Shown: piece by piece, positions 16,879 to 26,310 of the stretch
Layout: each line of letters opens with the position of its first letter
Numbering within the stretch: position 1 is the stretch's first letter
DNA from: Micrococcales bacterium
GTDB lineage: Bacteria > Actinomycetota > Actinomycetes > S36-B12 > UBA10799
Assembly (NCBI GenBank): GCA_016703125.1
Contig: JADJCR010000005.1
Span: 62,001 to 126,000 of the forward strand
Direction of reading: 5' to 3'
Length of the DNA: 64,000 nt
Translations under genes and position numbers: made by a program
The notes under the pieces: model-generated
Seen by the model: the letters and a program-made list of their open reading frames with translations, nothing else
Database searches by the model: none
Told to the model about the DNA's origin: nothing

Positions 16879-17613
16879 TCATTGGTCACCGAGCAGATGG
16901 CGAAGCGCCCACGCGTCGCGCACTGCATTGCGACCACCATCGTTGTTGAAGTACGCATATATGTCGGTCCGGTTCTGCCACTCCCACTCCCGGAAGCGGT
17001 CGGCCCACCAGCTCAAGTCGGCCTGCGAGTACGAGCCCGCGTAGAGATGATCATGGTCGGGCCCGTGGAGTCGCACGTATACGAATGGGGCGGTCGCCCT
17101 CAGCACGCACGGCAGGGTGGCGCCCGACATGACCACGTACGAGGCACCCCGCGACGCGAGGAGTTCGAAGACCTGCTCGGCCTGCCAGCTGGGATGCCGC
17201 AGTTCCACGGCGACCTCGATCCAGTCCGGCAGGCGGTCGAGGAAGTAGGCCAGTCGGACGTCGTCGCGGGCCAAATCAGGTGGGAGTTGCACGAGCAGCG
17301 GCCCGCGCCTGCCCCGAAGCTCGTGCAGTCCCGCGGCGATCCGGCCGATCCACGATTCCGGTCCATACAACCGCCGGCCGTGGATGAGCCCACGTGGCGC
17401 CTTCACGGCCATGCGGAACCCGTCGGGCAACCGCCTGCGCCATCTGGCGAAGCTGCGGGGCGCGGGCCAGCGGTAGAAGGAGGCGTTGAGCTCGACTGTC
17501 CGGAAGTGGGTTACGTACGTCTCCAGACGCCGCACCGGCGGCAGGCCCTCCGGGTACAGAACGCCCGCCCAGTGGTCGTAACTCCAGCCTGAGGTGCCCA
17601 CCCAGAACGCCAC
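16879..17613 (-). CDS. DUF72 family protein
   Basis: A 244-residue TIM-barrel protein. The opening VGTSGWSYDHWAGVLYPEGL, then THFRTVELNASFYRWP, LVQLPPDL, VELRHPSW and FVYVRLHGPD are the canonical DUF72 (YecE) blocks in order. The family is widespread and of uncertain function; structural similarity to endonuclease IV-like barrels has been noted. GTG 17613 is supported by a TATAGT box 6 nt upstream. It stands alone on the minus strand. Confidence 0.93.
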   Translation of the reverse strand: MAFWVGTSGWSYDHWAGVLYPEGLPPVRRLETYVTHFRTVELNASFYRWPAPRSFARWRRRLPDGFRMAVKAPRGLIHGRRLYGPESWIGRIAAGLHELRGRRGPLLVQLPPDLARDDVRLAYFLDRLPDWIEVAVELRHPSWQAEQVFELLASRGASYVVMSGATLPCVLRATAPFVYVRLHGPDHDHLYAGSYSQADLSWWADRFREWEWQNRTDIYAYFNNDGGRNAVRDAWALRHLLGDQ

Positions 17614-17619
17614 TGCCCG

Positions 17620-17625
17620 ACTATA
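17620..17625 (-). promoter_or_regulatory. Leaderless -10 box (TATAGT) of the DUF72 gene
   Basis: Read on the minus strand, TATAGT ends 6 nt before the GTG at 17613. It is one of the best matches to TAnnnT in the window. Confidence 0.55.
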
Positions 17626-17718
17626 AGGCCGACTTCCTGGCGAGGGGTCTCATCCGGGTCGTGGCACTCCTTCGCCACAGCATGACGATCGATGTACATG
17701 CCAACCTCCGGGCTCCGC

Positions 17719-18312
17719 TCAGCGCGGCAGAGGGTTCGGGCCGGTCGCGGTCACGAGGCTCTGGGGCACCCAATCATCGACGTGTCGGAAGCCTTCGAAC
17801 GGCCCTGCATCGGACTCCACCGACGCTCGCAGCGAGAGTCGGTAAAACTTCACGTGAGTGAAGTCCTGGAACAGGATGTACACGGGGTCGGGTGTGCTGT
17901 TCGGACCCTGGAATTGCTGTCCCGTCAGGACGGGTTTATGGGCTGCGACGAACCGGTCGAAGGTGTCGCCGATCACCACGCCCAGATGCTCCAGCCCCAT
18001 CTTGTAGACGCGCTGGTGCACCGGCGGAATGAGTTCGATGAGCGGGACGATCTTGCCGTCGAGGACCTCGAGTGGCTCAGCCGGGACAATCAGCGAGATC
18101 GGACGGCCGTTCCAGAAGTTCTCGAGATTGGCAACAGCGTGGCGTTCGAGAAGCGTCCTTGCGTGCACGTACTGATCCCATTCCGGCAGCCGAACGGCGA
18201 GGTGGCTCAGCCCGTAGGGGCGGATATCGATTCCGAGGGCGAGCAGCCGCTCCGCCTGCTGTGCCGCGAACCCCCGATAGTCCCCGATGATCTCGCCCAC
18301 CGGATCGGCCAT
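17719..18312 (-). CDS. YecM-like VOC-superfamily protein
   Basis: A 197-residue protein resembling E. coli YecM, a vicinal-oxygen-chelate fold protein of unknown function. Matching elements are YGLSHLAVRLPEWDQYV, the NFWNGRPISLI strand, a GLEHLGVVIGD strand with a conserved His/Glu pattern, and the C-terminal HVKFYRLSL. The His in LSHLAVR and in LEHLGVV are in positions used for metal binding in VOC proteins; metal use is inferred. GAGAGGAGG lies 6 nt upstream of ATG 18312, a strong ribosome binding site. Confidence 0.72.
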   Translation of the reverse strand: MADPVGEIIGDYRGFAAQQAERLLALGIDIRPYGLSHLAVRLPEWDQYVHARTLLERHAVANLENFWNGRPISLIVPAEPLEVLDGKIVPLIELIPPVHQRVYKMGLEHLGVVIGDTFDRFVAAHKPVLTGQQFQGPNSTPDPVYILFQDFTHVKFYRLSLRASVESDAGPFEGFRHVDDWVPQSLVTATGPNPLPR

Positions 18313-18349
18313 CGCCGCCTCCTCTCAGTCGTCGCCACCTTACGGCGTG

Positions 18350-18685
18350 ATGGGTGGTGAATGCTCCGGACCGGATCCGCCGAGCGTCCAGTCGGTGTTC
18401 TTCCGCGGCTTCGTCCAGAACCGGCTCCAAGCGCAGTTCGGCCCCGTCGCCGGAGTGGGTGGAGCCGCAGCGCTGTACGGGCTGTACCACATCGGCTACG
18501 GCATGGGCGGCACAGAGATCCTTTTCCTCACCGGCCTCGGCGTGGTCTACGCGGTCGCGTTCGCACTCACCCAGAACGTGCTCGTGCTGTGGCCGCTGCC
18601 GCCCTGCTCGTTCCACACCAACGCCTCCAACGCCTCCACCGGCGACATCGACCTGCCCTGGGCTTCGGACGAGCGCGTTGGTTGA
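18350..18685 (+). pseudogene. CPBP (CAAX) intramembrane protease, C-terminal remnant
   Basis: Only the C-terminal ~100 residues of an Abi/CPBP intramembrane protease are readable. FFRGFVQNRLQAQFGPVAGV, AALYGLYHIGYGMG and LGVVYAVAFALTQNVLVLWP match the second and third conserved motifs, including FFRG-x5-R and the H of LYHIGYG. The catalytic Glu-Glu normally just before FFRG is absent (the sequence is SVQSVFFRG), and the first half of the protein is missing. The reading frame ends inside a family 2 repeat. It is probably a truncated, inactive gene. Confidence 0.7.
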
Positions 18686-18792
18686 TGCTCGTGCAGTCAG
18701 TTGGGGCTCGTGCAGTTGGTTGAGGTTCAGGAGGCGCTGAGCGTCAACCAACTACCCGAACGCCACCCAACCGCACGAACGCCATCCAACGC
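18676..18792. repeat. Family 2 repeat, extended copy
   Basis: Two left-arm units (CTCGTGCAGTCAGTTGG and CTCGTGCAGTTGGTTGAGG) face right-arm units (CAACCAACTACCCGAACGCC and CGAACGCCATCCAACGCC) around a short centre. The arms can pair over about 15-20 bp with mismatches. It overlaps the 3' end of the broken protease gene. Confidence 0.7.
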
Positions 18793-18895
18793 CAGCGGAT
18801 CTCCCTCGTGACGCAGAGGGAGCCTTACGCGCTGGGTGCGTTCATGACCTTCGTTCCGCGCGTCGCCCCACGCTGATCAGTCTGCGCGTCGCCTA

Positions 18896-21148
18896 CTACT
18901 TGCGCGGCTTGCCGACGAACTGCGTCACCTTGTCCTTGTTGGAGGGCTTGACCGAGATGTTGCCCAAGAACTGGACCGTCACCTTCACCTTGCCATCACG
19001 GCCCACCCTGGACCACTTCTTCGGCAAGGAGATCTGTCGGGTGCCGTCCTTGGGCAGGCTCACTGATGTGTAGCGCAACACCGCGTTCGTGTTCACAGCC
19101 CGCACGCCGACCCGGCCGGTCTTCGGCCCCTTGGTCGTGACCTTGACCTTGAGCCGGATGTGTTTGCCCGGCTGGATCGTGCCCGGGCCGACCAACTTGG
19201 CTCGGATCTTCGAACTGACGGACGCGCCGAGCGGCTGAAGTGTGGTGAACGCCCGCACGACCGGTGGCACCTGACTCAACAGGGTCGTCGACAGCATGTT
19301 CGCGTACTGCTGCTGACCCACCTCGTTCGGGTGGAAACCGACGCCGGTGTCCTTCGCGGCGATCGTGTCGATGATGTAGTCGGTCAGGTTGGTGATCCAC
19401 CGGTTCGCGGAGCACATCCCGTACGGGTGACTCGAGCGGTACATCGAGAAGGCGGTGTTCCAGCCGTAGGTCGCGCCGTTGTTCTCGATCTGGGCGACCA
19501 GACCGTTCACGGGTACCTCGATGCGGTTGTCCAGGCGGGTGTTCGGTGCCGCCAGCGGCGGATCAGTGGCCGGGTTGAACGGCCCGAATCCCGTTACCAC
19601 CGGACTCAGCGCCGGCACGTTACCCGGGAATGACGTGTTCTGCGGAACCGCGATCACGTCGTGGCCGGCCTGCCCCTCGTACAGCACGTTGTACGCCCAG
19701 GCGTTGTCGATCTGGTTCAGGGGTGACATCAACGGGTTGGTCAGCATCTGCTCCAGTGTCGGGAAGTTGATGTTGTCCGGTTCCGGCAGACCAGCGGGAT
19801 TCTTCAGCGTCAACTGCCCTCCCCACGGCTGGGTCGGATCCTCCTGCACGCTGCAGAACTCGGTGTTGCCGGGGGTGCCCTTCTGCGTGAGGTCGGGATA
19901 CATGGCCTGGGTCAGGTTCCCGATCTTGCTGTACCGAACCGGCTCGGAGGCGGTGAAGCCGGACTGCGGCACCCCGTTGACCAGTTTCTGGGTCTGGCAC
20001 TGCGCAGCGCCCCCGGTGGCACCGAAGCAGGGCGCGAGCTTCGCATAGTCCTGTTGCAGGACCTGAAGGTTGGTGAAGACCGCCTCCTCGAGTTCAGGGT
20101 TGTCCTGCGTCGGAGTCGGAGCCGAGGGGTCCGAGGTGAGGCAGCGGTACCCTCCGTCCGTACCGGGCGTGATGAGGTTCATGTCGCCGATCAGAGTAAG
20201 CAGCCCGCCCAAGTCGCTGAACGAACCGCTGGGTCCGTTGGGCTCGCAGGTGAACTCGATGTCCTGGAGGTTGGCGATGTCCAGCGTGCCCGAAACCTGC
20301 GCCCCATCCTGACAGTTGGGGAAACCCTGGATCAGGGACTTGAGGGATCCTGAGATGCCGCTGTCCGGGAACCCGTTGATGACCACCGGCAGAACGTCGC
20401 TAGCGACACAACTGATGATGACAGGCGACAACCCGGCGTCGTTGCCGCCGATGGACAGCAGCCCCGCGTCGTAGGTCTGGCCCGCCGCGATCGCGGCCAA
20501 CTGGTCGATCTGCGGGGGCATGTAGTCACCCGGACCGGTGTTGCTCTGCTGCGAGGGCTGCTTGATCTTCTTCTGCGGCGACAGCAGTCCGCCGTTCGGG
20601 GAGACCGTCGGGTTGTTCTCCTGCTCGAGAATCTCGCCGCCCGAGCACGCCACGTCCACCACTGTCACGTTGGATCGGGGATCCGACTGCTCCAGGACGA
20701 GCGCGGATCGCACGAACCCGCTCCAGCGCGACCTGTCACAAGCAGGCTCGTCCCAGTCGATCGTCCCGTCGGGGTTGCGGAAGGGCGGGAAGCCCTCCCC
20801 TGATGCGTAGGAGTCCCCGAGGATGCTCAGCAGCGTGTTGCGCACCGTGATGCTGCTCGACACGGTCTTCGTCACCGAGGTCTTGGTGTCTGTGACCGCC
20901 AACTGCAGCGGGAGAGTGCCTTCCGGGAGCGTTGCGTCCAGCGGGGTGCCGCAGGGCTGACCGGCGTAGGTAGTCACCGGAGTGGTCGCGATGGTCCAAG
21001 TGCACTGCAACCGACTCTTGGACCCGCCGTTGACCGTCGATGCACCGGCGTCGAGGACGACCTGGAAGAGCCCATTGCGCGGCAGTGGGCCGTAGAGCGC
21101 ATTCCCCGCGATTGCCGTCACGGCCGCAGATGTTCTGCCAAGTCTCAC
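18896..21148 (-). CDS. Large secreted SGNH-family hydrolase
   Basis: A 750-residue protein. SGNH block I is SILGDSYASGEGF (S113 nucleophile), block III is LSIGGNDAGLS (N236) and block V is GVGFHPNEVGQQQYA (catalytic His, Asp upstream). This GDSYxSGEG form occurs in actinobacterial esterases and lipases. A PKD/Ig-like stretch (about 28-103) precedes the catalytic domain; a Lys-rich beta domain (about 650-750) follows, ending VTQFVGKPRK. GTG 21148 gives RLGRTSAAVTAIAG, which looks like the start of a signal peptide, but the hydrophobic core is cut short, so an N-terminal sequence error is possible. Many Cys residues fit an exported protein. Confidence 0.85.
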   Translation of the reverse strand: MRLGRTSAAVTAIAGNALYGPLPRNGLFQVVLDAGASTVNGGSKSRLQCTWTIATTPVTTYAGQPCGTPLDATLPEGTLPLQLAVTDTKTSVTKTVSSSITVRNTLLSILGDSYASGEGFPPFRNPDGTIDWDEPACDRSRWSGFVRSALVLEQSDPRSNVTVVDVACSGGEILEQENNPTVSPNGGLLSPQKKIKQPSQQSNTGPGDYMPPQIDQLAAIAAGQTYDAGLLSIGGNDAGLSPVIISCVASDVLPVVINGFPDSGISGSLKSLIQGFPNCQDGAQVSGTLDIANLQDIEFTCEPNGPSGSFSDLGGLLTLIGDMNLITPGTDGGYRCLTSDPSAPTPTQDNPELEEAVFTNLQVLQQDYAKLAPCFGATGGAAQCQTQKLVNGVPQSGFTASEPVRYSKIGNLTQAMYPDLTQKGTPGNTEFCSVQEDPTQPWGGQLTLKNPAGLPEPDNINFPTLEQMLTNPLMSPLNQIDNAWAYNVLYEGQAGHDVIAVPQNTSFPGNVPALSPVVTGFGPFNPATDPPLAAPNTRLDNRIEVPVNGLVAQIENNGATYGWNTAFSMYRSSHPYGMCSANRWITNLTDYIIDTIAAKDTGVGFHPNEVGQQQYANMLSTTLLSQVPPVVRAFTTLQPLGASVSSKIRAKLVGPGTIQPGKHIRLKVKVTTKGPKTGRVGVRAVNTNAVLRYTSVSLPKDGTRQISLPKKWSRVGRDGKVKVTVQFLGNISVKPSNKDKVTQFVGKPRK

Positions 21149-21416
21149 GGGAGCTCACTTTCCTGCGGGAGGTGTCGGGCAATGGACGAGATGCTAGGCG
21201 CACGCACCCAGGGTTCGCCCGTTCACGGGCAGGATGTGGTGCCGGCCCTGAAGCTCTGCGAAGTCCGCGTCGTTGTGAGGACGCCGCCACCCCGGTGTTG
21301 GGGTGACCCCGTACCGACAGGTCAACTCCCGACTGACCCCGTTCAACCGAAGGAATGATTGACCGGCCACGAAGGGCGGAGTTGGATCTCATCCATACCT
21401 GGAGAGAGGCCGTGTC

Positions 21417-22888
21417 ATGGTGAGAATGCGCATGCTCTTGGTGGCGATTATGGTCGGCGCCCTGTCGATGACCACCCGGCTTTCGCGGTAGACCCCCCGC
21501 CGTACACCAAGGCGAGTCCCGCCACTCACGACTTCGGAACTCACAAGGTGGGTGTCCCTTCCACCTCCGTCGACTTCACCGTGAGCAACGACTACGGGTT
21601 CCCCATCGACTTCACAACGGTCTCGTGGGAAGGACCCGACGCGGGCGACTTCTCCATCGTCGCGAACGGTTGCACGAGCGACGCCTTCGGCAAGTTCGAC
21701 TACTGCCACATCTTCGTCCGGTTCACTCCCAGCAGCGCAGGGCCCAAGTCCGCGACCCTGGTGGTGGAAAGCAGAAACGCGCCGCCATCTCCCAACTACT
21801 ACTACCGCTCCATGAGGATCCCCCTCAGCGGCACCGGCGCCGTCCCACAACTGAGCGCGACTCCGAATCCACTCGTGTTTGGCACTCAACCGGTCGGCAC
21901 CCAGTCGACGGAGCAAGTCCTGACGGTGGCGAACACCGGCGCCGTGCCGTTGAAGATCCAGTCCAATGACATCGTCGGACCTAACGCTGGCGAGTTCCAG
22001 ATCATCTACGACGCGTGCTGGGGCTCCGAACTGCAGCCGTCCGGCAACTGCGAGGTGTGGTACGTCTTCTCGCCCTTCTCCGCAGGCAGCAAGTCAGCCG
22101 GGATCGAGGTCATATCCGACGCCCAAGGCAGTCCCCACACCGTTCCGATCAGTGCCACAGGCACAGTGCCGGAGGTGGCTGTCGATCCCACAGTCGTGAA
22201 CTTCGCCGACCAGGTGATCGGCTCCACCTCCGCGGCCAAGTCGGTCACAGTGAGCAACACGGGCGGCGCTGACTTGGAGGTGTTCGAGGCGACACTCGGC
22301 GGGACCGACTCCACATCGTTCACGATCACATCGGAAACATGCTCGGCAGCGAAGATCCCCGCCGGCGACACCTGCCAGGTCAACCTCACGTTCTCTCCCT
22401 CAACAGCGGGCGCGAAGAGCGCGGACCTGAAGATCGTGTCCGATGCCGCCAACACCCCGGACCTCAGCGTTGCCGTGCACGGCGCTGGGATCACGGCACC
22501 TGCGCCTGTCGTACCGGGTCCGGAGACACCTGGCCCGGGTGGAGGCACGGGTGACGATCCGACCACGACAGTGCTGCGTGAGCAGACGTCAGCCCAGTCC
22601 GCAGCATTGCCCGCCAGGATCAAGCGCCAAGGACTAACGGTCATCGTCCCGGCCAAGGCGGCGACAAACGCCGGTCAACCGATCAGGGCATCGGTGAAGG
22701 CCACCCCGAAGCGCTCACCGAAGGGCAGTAAGACGCACAAGGTCATCAAGAAGAAGAGCGGAAAGGTCGCGATCCGGACGTATGGCTACAAGAAGCTGCG
22801 CGTCAAGGTCACTCTGTCGGCACCGGCCACCACCGGCTACACCGCGTACGCCGTGCAAGCCACCTACTACAAGGGCAAGCGGCGATAA
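21417..22888 (+). CDS. Secreted ASH/choice-of-anchor D repeat protein (frameshift in signal peptide)
   Basis: From ATG 21417, with GAGAGAGG upstream, the frame encodes MVRMRMLLVAIMVGALSMTT and stops. The downstream frame continues at once with PAFAVDPPPYTKASPATHDF. Adding one C to the run at 21475-21477 fuses them into a perfect signal peptide with cleavage after AFA, so this is a single-base error or mutation; the restored protein is 490 residues. The mature part has three ASH-type repeats (FGTHKVG..., LVFGTQPVGTQSTEQVLTVA, VNFADQVIGSTSAAKSVTVS), a Pro/Gly linker and a Lys-rich C-terminal beta domain ending ATYYKGKRR. It probably has an adhesive or structural role at the cell surface. Confidence 0.85.
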
Positions 22889-22925
22889 GGGGCACCGCAC
22901 CAGGGGTTCGGCTCCGCTACCAAGC

Positions 22926-24110
22926 CTAAGGCGCTGCGATAGCCTCGGCCAGCCCCTCGAACGCCGCAACCGCCGGCGCCACTGGATTCTTGTCGGTTCC
23001 GCCGGGGATGTCACTGTTGACCATGACGGCGATCGTCGTGCGACTGTCAGGCTGGTAGTTCAGCACGGTGTTGTACCCAGGGATCTCCCCAGTGTGGCCA
23101 AGCCATCCCGCGGTGTTGACGATCCCCATCCCGTACGACCGATCGGGGGTATTCGGGGGCACAGTCTGTTTCACCGATGCGACGCGCAGTTCCTGGGTCT
23201 CCGGTCTGAGGATGCCCTCGCCGGTGCCCAGCGCTACCCCCCATATGCGTAGGTCATCCAGGGTGGAGATGACCTCGCCCGCGGTGTCCGCGAAGGACGG
23301 GTTCCAGTTGGTCGCGTCTTTGACTTTGCCCAACGGATCGGCCTGCTCGCTGATTCCGAACAGATACGGCTCCGGCAGTTCCGTGGCCGTACCGGGCACG
23401 CTGGTCTGGCTCATGCCGAGCGGGCCCAGAAGTCGCTGACCGAAATTGTCGGCGATCGACGCGCCGGTCACCTTCTCGATGACCATGCCGAGCAGGACGT
23501 AGTTGGTGTTCGAGTAGAAGAACGTGGTCCCGGGAGCGAACATCGGCGGCATCTTCTTGACCGAGTCCACCAGCTCCTGTGCGCTGAACGACGACGTCGG
23601 ATCCGCCGAGTACTTCGCGACCACCGATGACTCGCCGGTCGTGTACGTCGGGATCCCGCTCTGCATCTCAAGCAGGTTCTTGATCGTCACCGTGTCGCCA
23701 TTGGGCATGCCCGGAACATACGTGTCGATGACATCGTCGAACGACACCTTGCCCTCTTCGATGAGTTGAAGGATCACAGTGGCCGTCATCGTCTTCGTGA
23801 TGCTGCCGATGCGCGTGTGGTCGGCTGTGGTGATCCCCCGGGTTGAGCCCTTCTCCGCCACTCCCGCCGAGCCGATCCACTGTCCACCGTCGGTCCAGAC
23901 ACCTGCCTGCACACCGGGGGCGTCGAACTTCGCGATGATGCCGTCGAGAACCGTCTGCAATCGCGCCTCGACCTCGGGGGTGAATGCCTCCGAGGTGGAC
24001 GCGGCGCTCACGGATGGCGGACTCTCCGGAGTACTCGAGGCGCAGCCTACTGAAACAATCAGGACGGTGATGACCGTCACTGCCGCACTGAGTGCACGAG
24101 AGCCAAGCAT
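22926..24110 (-). CDS. Serine hydrolase of the beta-lactamase/class C family, lipoprotein
   Basis: A 394-residue lipoprotein. The hydrophobic N-terminus ends in a lipobox, VLIVSVGC (Cys23). The penicillin-binding fold motifs are present: S103-x-x-K106 in IGSITKTMTA, Y199-S-N in FFYSNTNY, and HTGEIPG near residue 335. The family includes D-alanyl-D-alanine carboxypeptidases, esterases and class C beta-lactamases; an exact substrate cannot be assigned, although a peptidase or esterase role on the outer membrane face is likely. It is convergent with the ASH protein gene, with a 37 bp gap. Confidence 0.9.
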   Translation of the reverse strand: MLGSRALSAAVTVITVLIVSVGCASSTPESPPSVSAASTSEAFTPEVEARLQTVLDGIIAKFDAPGVQAGVWTDGGQWIGSAGVAEKGSTRGITTADHTRIGSITKTMTATVILQLIEEGKVSFDDVIDTYVPGMPNGDTVTIKNLLEMQSGIPTYTTGESSVVAKYSADPTSSFSAQELVDSVKKMPPMFAPGTTFFYSNTNYVLLGMVIEKVTGASIADNFGQRLLGPLGMSQTSVPGTATELPEPYLFGISEQADPLGKVKDATNWNPSFADTAGEVISTLDDLRIWGVALGTGEGILRPETQELRVASVKQTVPPNTPDRSYGMGIVNTAGWLGHTGEIPGYNTVLNYQPDSRTTIAVMVNSDIPGGTDKNPVAPAVAAFEGLAEAIAAP

Positions 24111-24382
24111 AGGTGGTCCTTCCCGGGACGGAGTCTGCTCTCATCGCATCGTGGTCCGAGTAGCAGATCTGATACTGCCACGGGCAGATTCGAGCAATGG
24201 TCCCGGCCACAAACGGTCGAGAGCCGAGGATCTCGTCGCGCTGGGCACCGTTCCGACGCAGCGACGGGTGAAGGCCCAAGCGTGACCAGCACCAGACGAA
24301 GCCCAAGTCCTTCCTGAGGACGGTGGTGCCCCGCCGCCTGACTCGATCGTGTCGCGGGCCGGGTTGCTGCAGTCCCCTCGAG

Positions 24383-24805
24383 ATGACATCTGACGAGCAG
24401 GAGCTCCCAAGCAGGTCGGACCGCGGCGGAGGGCAGGCAAACCCGTCGGACCCGACGAGGTGCGCCGAGCGGTCCTGGATGCGTCTGCCACTCTCTTCGC
24501 GGAACGCGGCGTCGACGGGGTTTCCTTGCGGGACATCGCATCGCAGGCGAACGTGCATCTCGACCTGATCCGTCAGTACATCGGCAACCGCCACGACCTC
24601 ATCCACGCCACCTTCGACGACCTGTCGGAGCAACTCGCCGTCGAGATTCTCGAGCATCCGCTGGAAGGGCACGGTTTCGATCGTGAGCGGGTGATCGTCA
24701 AGTGGGCCCGGGTGATGGGCTCACCAGCACGCCAGCCGGCTTGCACTGGAATCGCTGATCGAAAGGGCCATGGGCAGGGCCTCAGCAGGAGCGTACTTTC
24801 AGAGC
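24383..24805 (+). pseudogene. TetR-family regulator, broken by frameshifts and truncated
   Basis: A clear TetR helix-turn-helix lies at 24460-24600: RRAVLDASATLFAERGVDGV, SLRDIASQANVHLDLIRQYI, GNRHDLIHATFDDL. The likely start, ATG 24383 (MTSDEQELPSR), is in a different frame, and the helix RLALESLIERAMGRASAGAY continues in a third frame after about 24735, so at least two single-base indels separate the pieces. The ligand domain then ends where the next secreted-protein gene begins. It is either a decayed gene or one damaged by consensus errors. The ~270 bp from 24111 to 24382 show nothing recognisable. Confidence 0.65.
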
Positions 24806-25294
24806 GTGAAGGCCAACCGGGGGGGGCTGTCCATCTCACTGCTCGTCCTCATCGCGACCCCGGTCTCTGGCCTCGCTCATGCCGCGCCGGACACCACTCC
24901 GAAGGTGATCGTGATGAGTGAGGGCGATGAACCCGTCGCCGGGTTCACCACCGCGAAGTGCCGCAAGTCCCACGGCAGTTTCATGGCCCTCACCCCGAGA
25001 GTGAACGGGTACCGGATGTTCGTGAGCATTGAGGACTTCAGCGGCTTCCACACCTACGACCTCGTGCGGGGCCAGAACGCCGATCCCTATGTTTCGATGA
25101 CCTTGAACGGCGAGTCCGCGTTCAGCACCTTGTTCGTGCCACCCTTCACAGTCCCGGGCTTCGGCCAGGTCAGATTAAGCCCGAAGGGCAAGCTCATGGG
25201 GGTGGGCTTCCAGCCGATGTTCAACCAAGCGGGCACCGACGGCGTCGTCTTCGCCGGGGCACTGAAGTGTCGGTACAAGGGGAAGCGCAAGTAG
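24806..25294 (+). CDS. Small secreted protein with basic CRYKGKRK tail
   Basis: A 162-residue protein with a signal peptide (KANRGGLSISLLVLIA, cleavage near GLAHA-A). The mature part has TTAKCRKSHGSFMALTPRVN, a central beta-rich segment and the C-terminus FAGALKCRYKGKRK; two Cys residues could form a disulfide. No known domain is recognised. A degenerate duplicate, including part of the upstream TetR gene, lies at 28230-28641. GTG 24806 is chosen because the signal peptide begins there; ATG 24770 would add the tail of the TetR remnant. Confidence 0.65.
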   Translation: MKANRGGLSISLLVLIATPVSGLAHAAPDTTPKVIVMSEGDEPVAGFTTAKCRKSHGSFMALTPRVNGYRMFVSIEDFSGFHTYDLVRGQNADPYVSMTLNGESAFSTLFVPPFTVPGFGQVRLSPKGKLMGVGFQPMFNQAGTDGVVFAGALKCRYKGKRK

Positions 25295-25382
25295 GCACAC
25301 GGGCTGGGATGACGACACGAAACCCGCCGACACCACCGACAGTCCGTGCGGTGCACTGCTGGTTCAACCCGCGATTTCCGCC

Positions 25383-26102
25383 TCAGTCCAGGACCTCCGC
25401 GATGAGGGTGCGCGCGCGTGCAGTCATCTGCTCGACCGAGCCGTCCGGGACGAACGCCGGCAAAACGGTGACCGAAATGTTGTGCCTGCCACGCAACACG
25501 AACCCGTGCTTGGGCAAAGCGTCATGCGTCCCCTGAATCACGATCGGCACTATCGGCACCTGCGCCTTCACGGCCAGTTCGAAAGCCCCCGTCTTGAAAG
25601 GCTGCAGAGCGCCGGTCATCGACCGCGTTCCCTCCGGGAACATCATCAGCGAACTGCCCTGCTCCAGGGTCCGCTCGCACGTGGCCATCATCTCCTTGAC
25701 ACTGTCGCGATCACCGCGCACCAACGGGATGTAGCCGTTCATGCGCATGTTCCACCCGATCACCGGGACGCGGAAGATCCCGGCCTTGGACACCCATTTG
25801 AAGTCGTAGAACAGGCGGAAAAGCACGAGGATATCGAGTAGTGACAGGTGGTTGGCCACGAACATGTAGGTCACACCCGGACGCACATGCTCGCGGCCAT
25901 GGATGGTGACACGCCAGGCCGGATTCAGCCACGAGTACAGCGATGCCCAGAAGCACGTGAACATGTGCAGCGCGCGCAGTTGCCTGTCGAACGGGAGGCT
26001 GACCAGCCAGATGATCACGGCCACTGGGAACAGCACCGCCGAACTGAGGACCACGAAACCCCAGAAGAGCAGAGAGCCGACTTGCCGCACGAGTGTCACC
26101 AT
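25383..26102 (-). CDS. 1-acyl-sn-glycerol-3-phosphate acyltransferase (PlsC family)
   Basis: A 239-residue acyltransferase. The catalytic H-x4-D motif is in ANHLSLLDILVL, the substrate-binding FPEGTRS in SLMMFPEGTRSMTG, and VPIVPIVIQGTH is the fourth block. Two N-terminal hydrophobic segments (LLFWGFVVLSSAVLFPVAVI and following) anchor it to the membrane, where it would acylate lysophosphatidate in phospholipid synthesis. ATG 26102 starts just before the first membrane helix; longer in-frame extension upstream is arginine-rich and unlikely. It is divergent from RNase J. Confidence 0.9.
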   Translation of the reverse strand: MVTLVRQVGSLLFWGFVVLSSAVLFPVAVIIWLVSLPFDRQLRALHMFTCFWASLYSWLNPAWRVTIHGREHVRPGVTYMFVANHLSLLDILVLFRLFYDFKWVSKAGIFRVPVIGWNMRMNGYIPLVRGDRDSVKEMMATCERTLEQGSSLMMFPEGTRSMTGALQPFKTGAFELAVKAQVPIVPIVIQGTHDALPKHGFVLRGRHNISVTVLPAFVPDGSVEQMTARARTLIAEVLD

Positions 26103-26310
26103 CCGATCGAAGTCGTCTTTGACGCGCCTGTGCTGAAGGGTACTCAGTGGGCACACGGAGATGGCTGGCACCCACTCGTGCGTATGCCGGCGCGATGTGT
26201 CAGCCGGGGCTGGCCGGATTCCAGGTCGTGCCCGACCCCTTGGTTGCGCAGGTTCGCGACCCGGCGGACACAGTCGGCTGACGGCCAACTCCACCTGAGA
26301 GGATCAGCAC

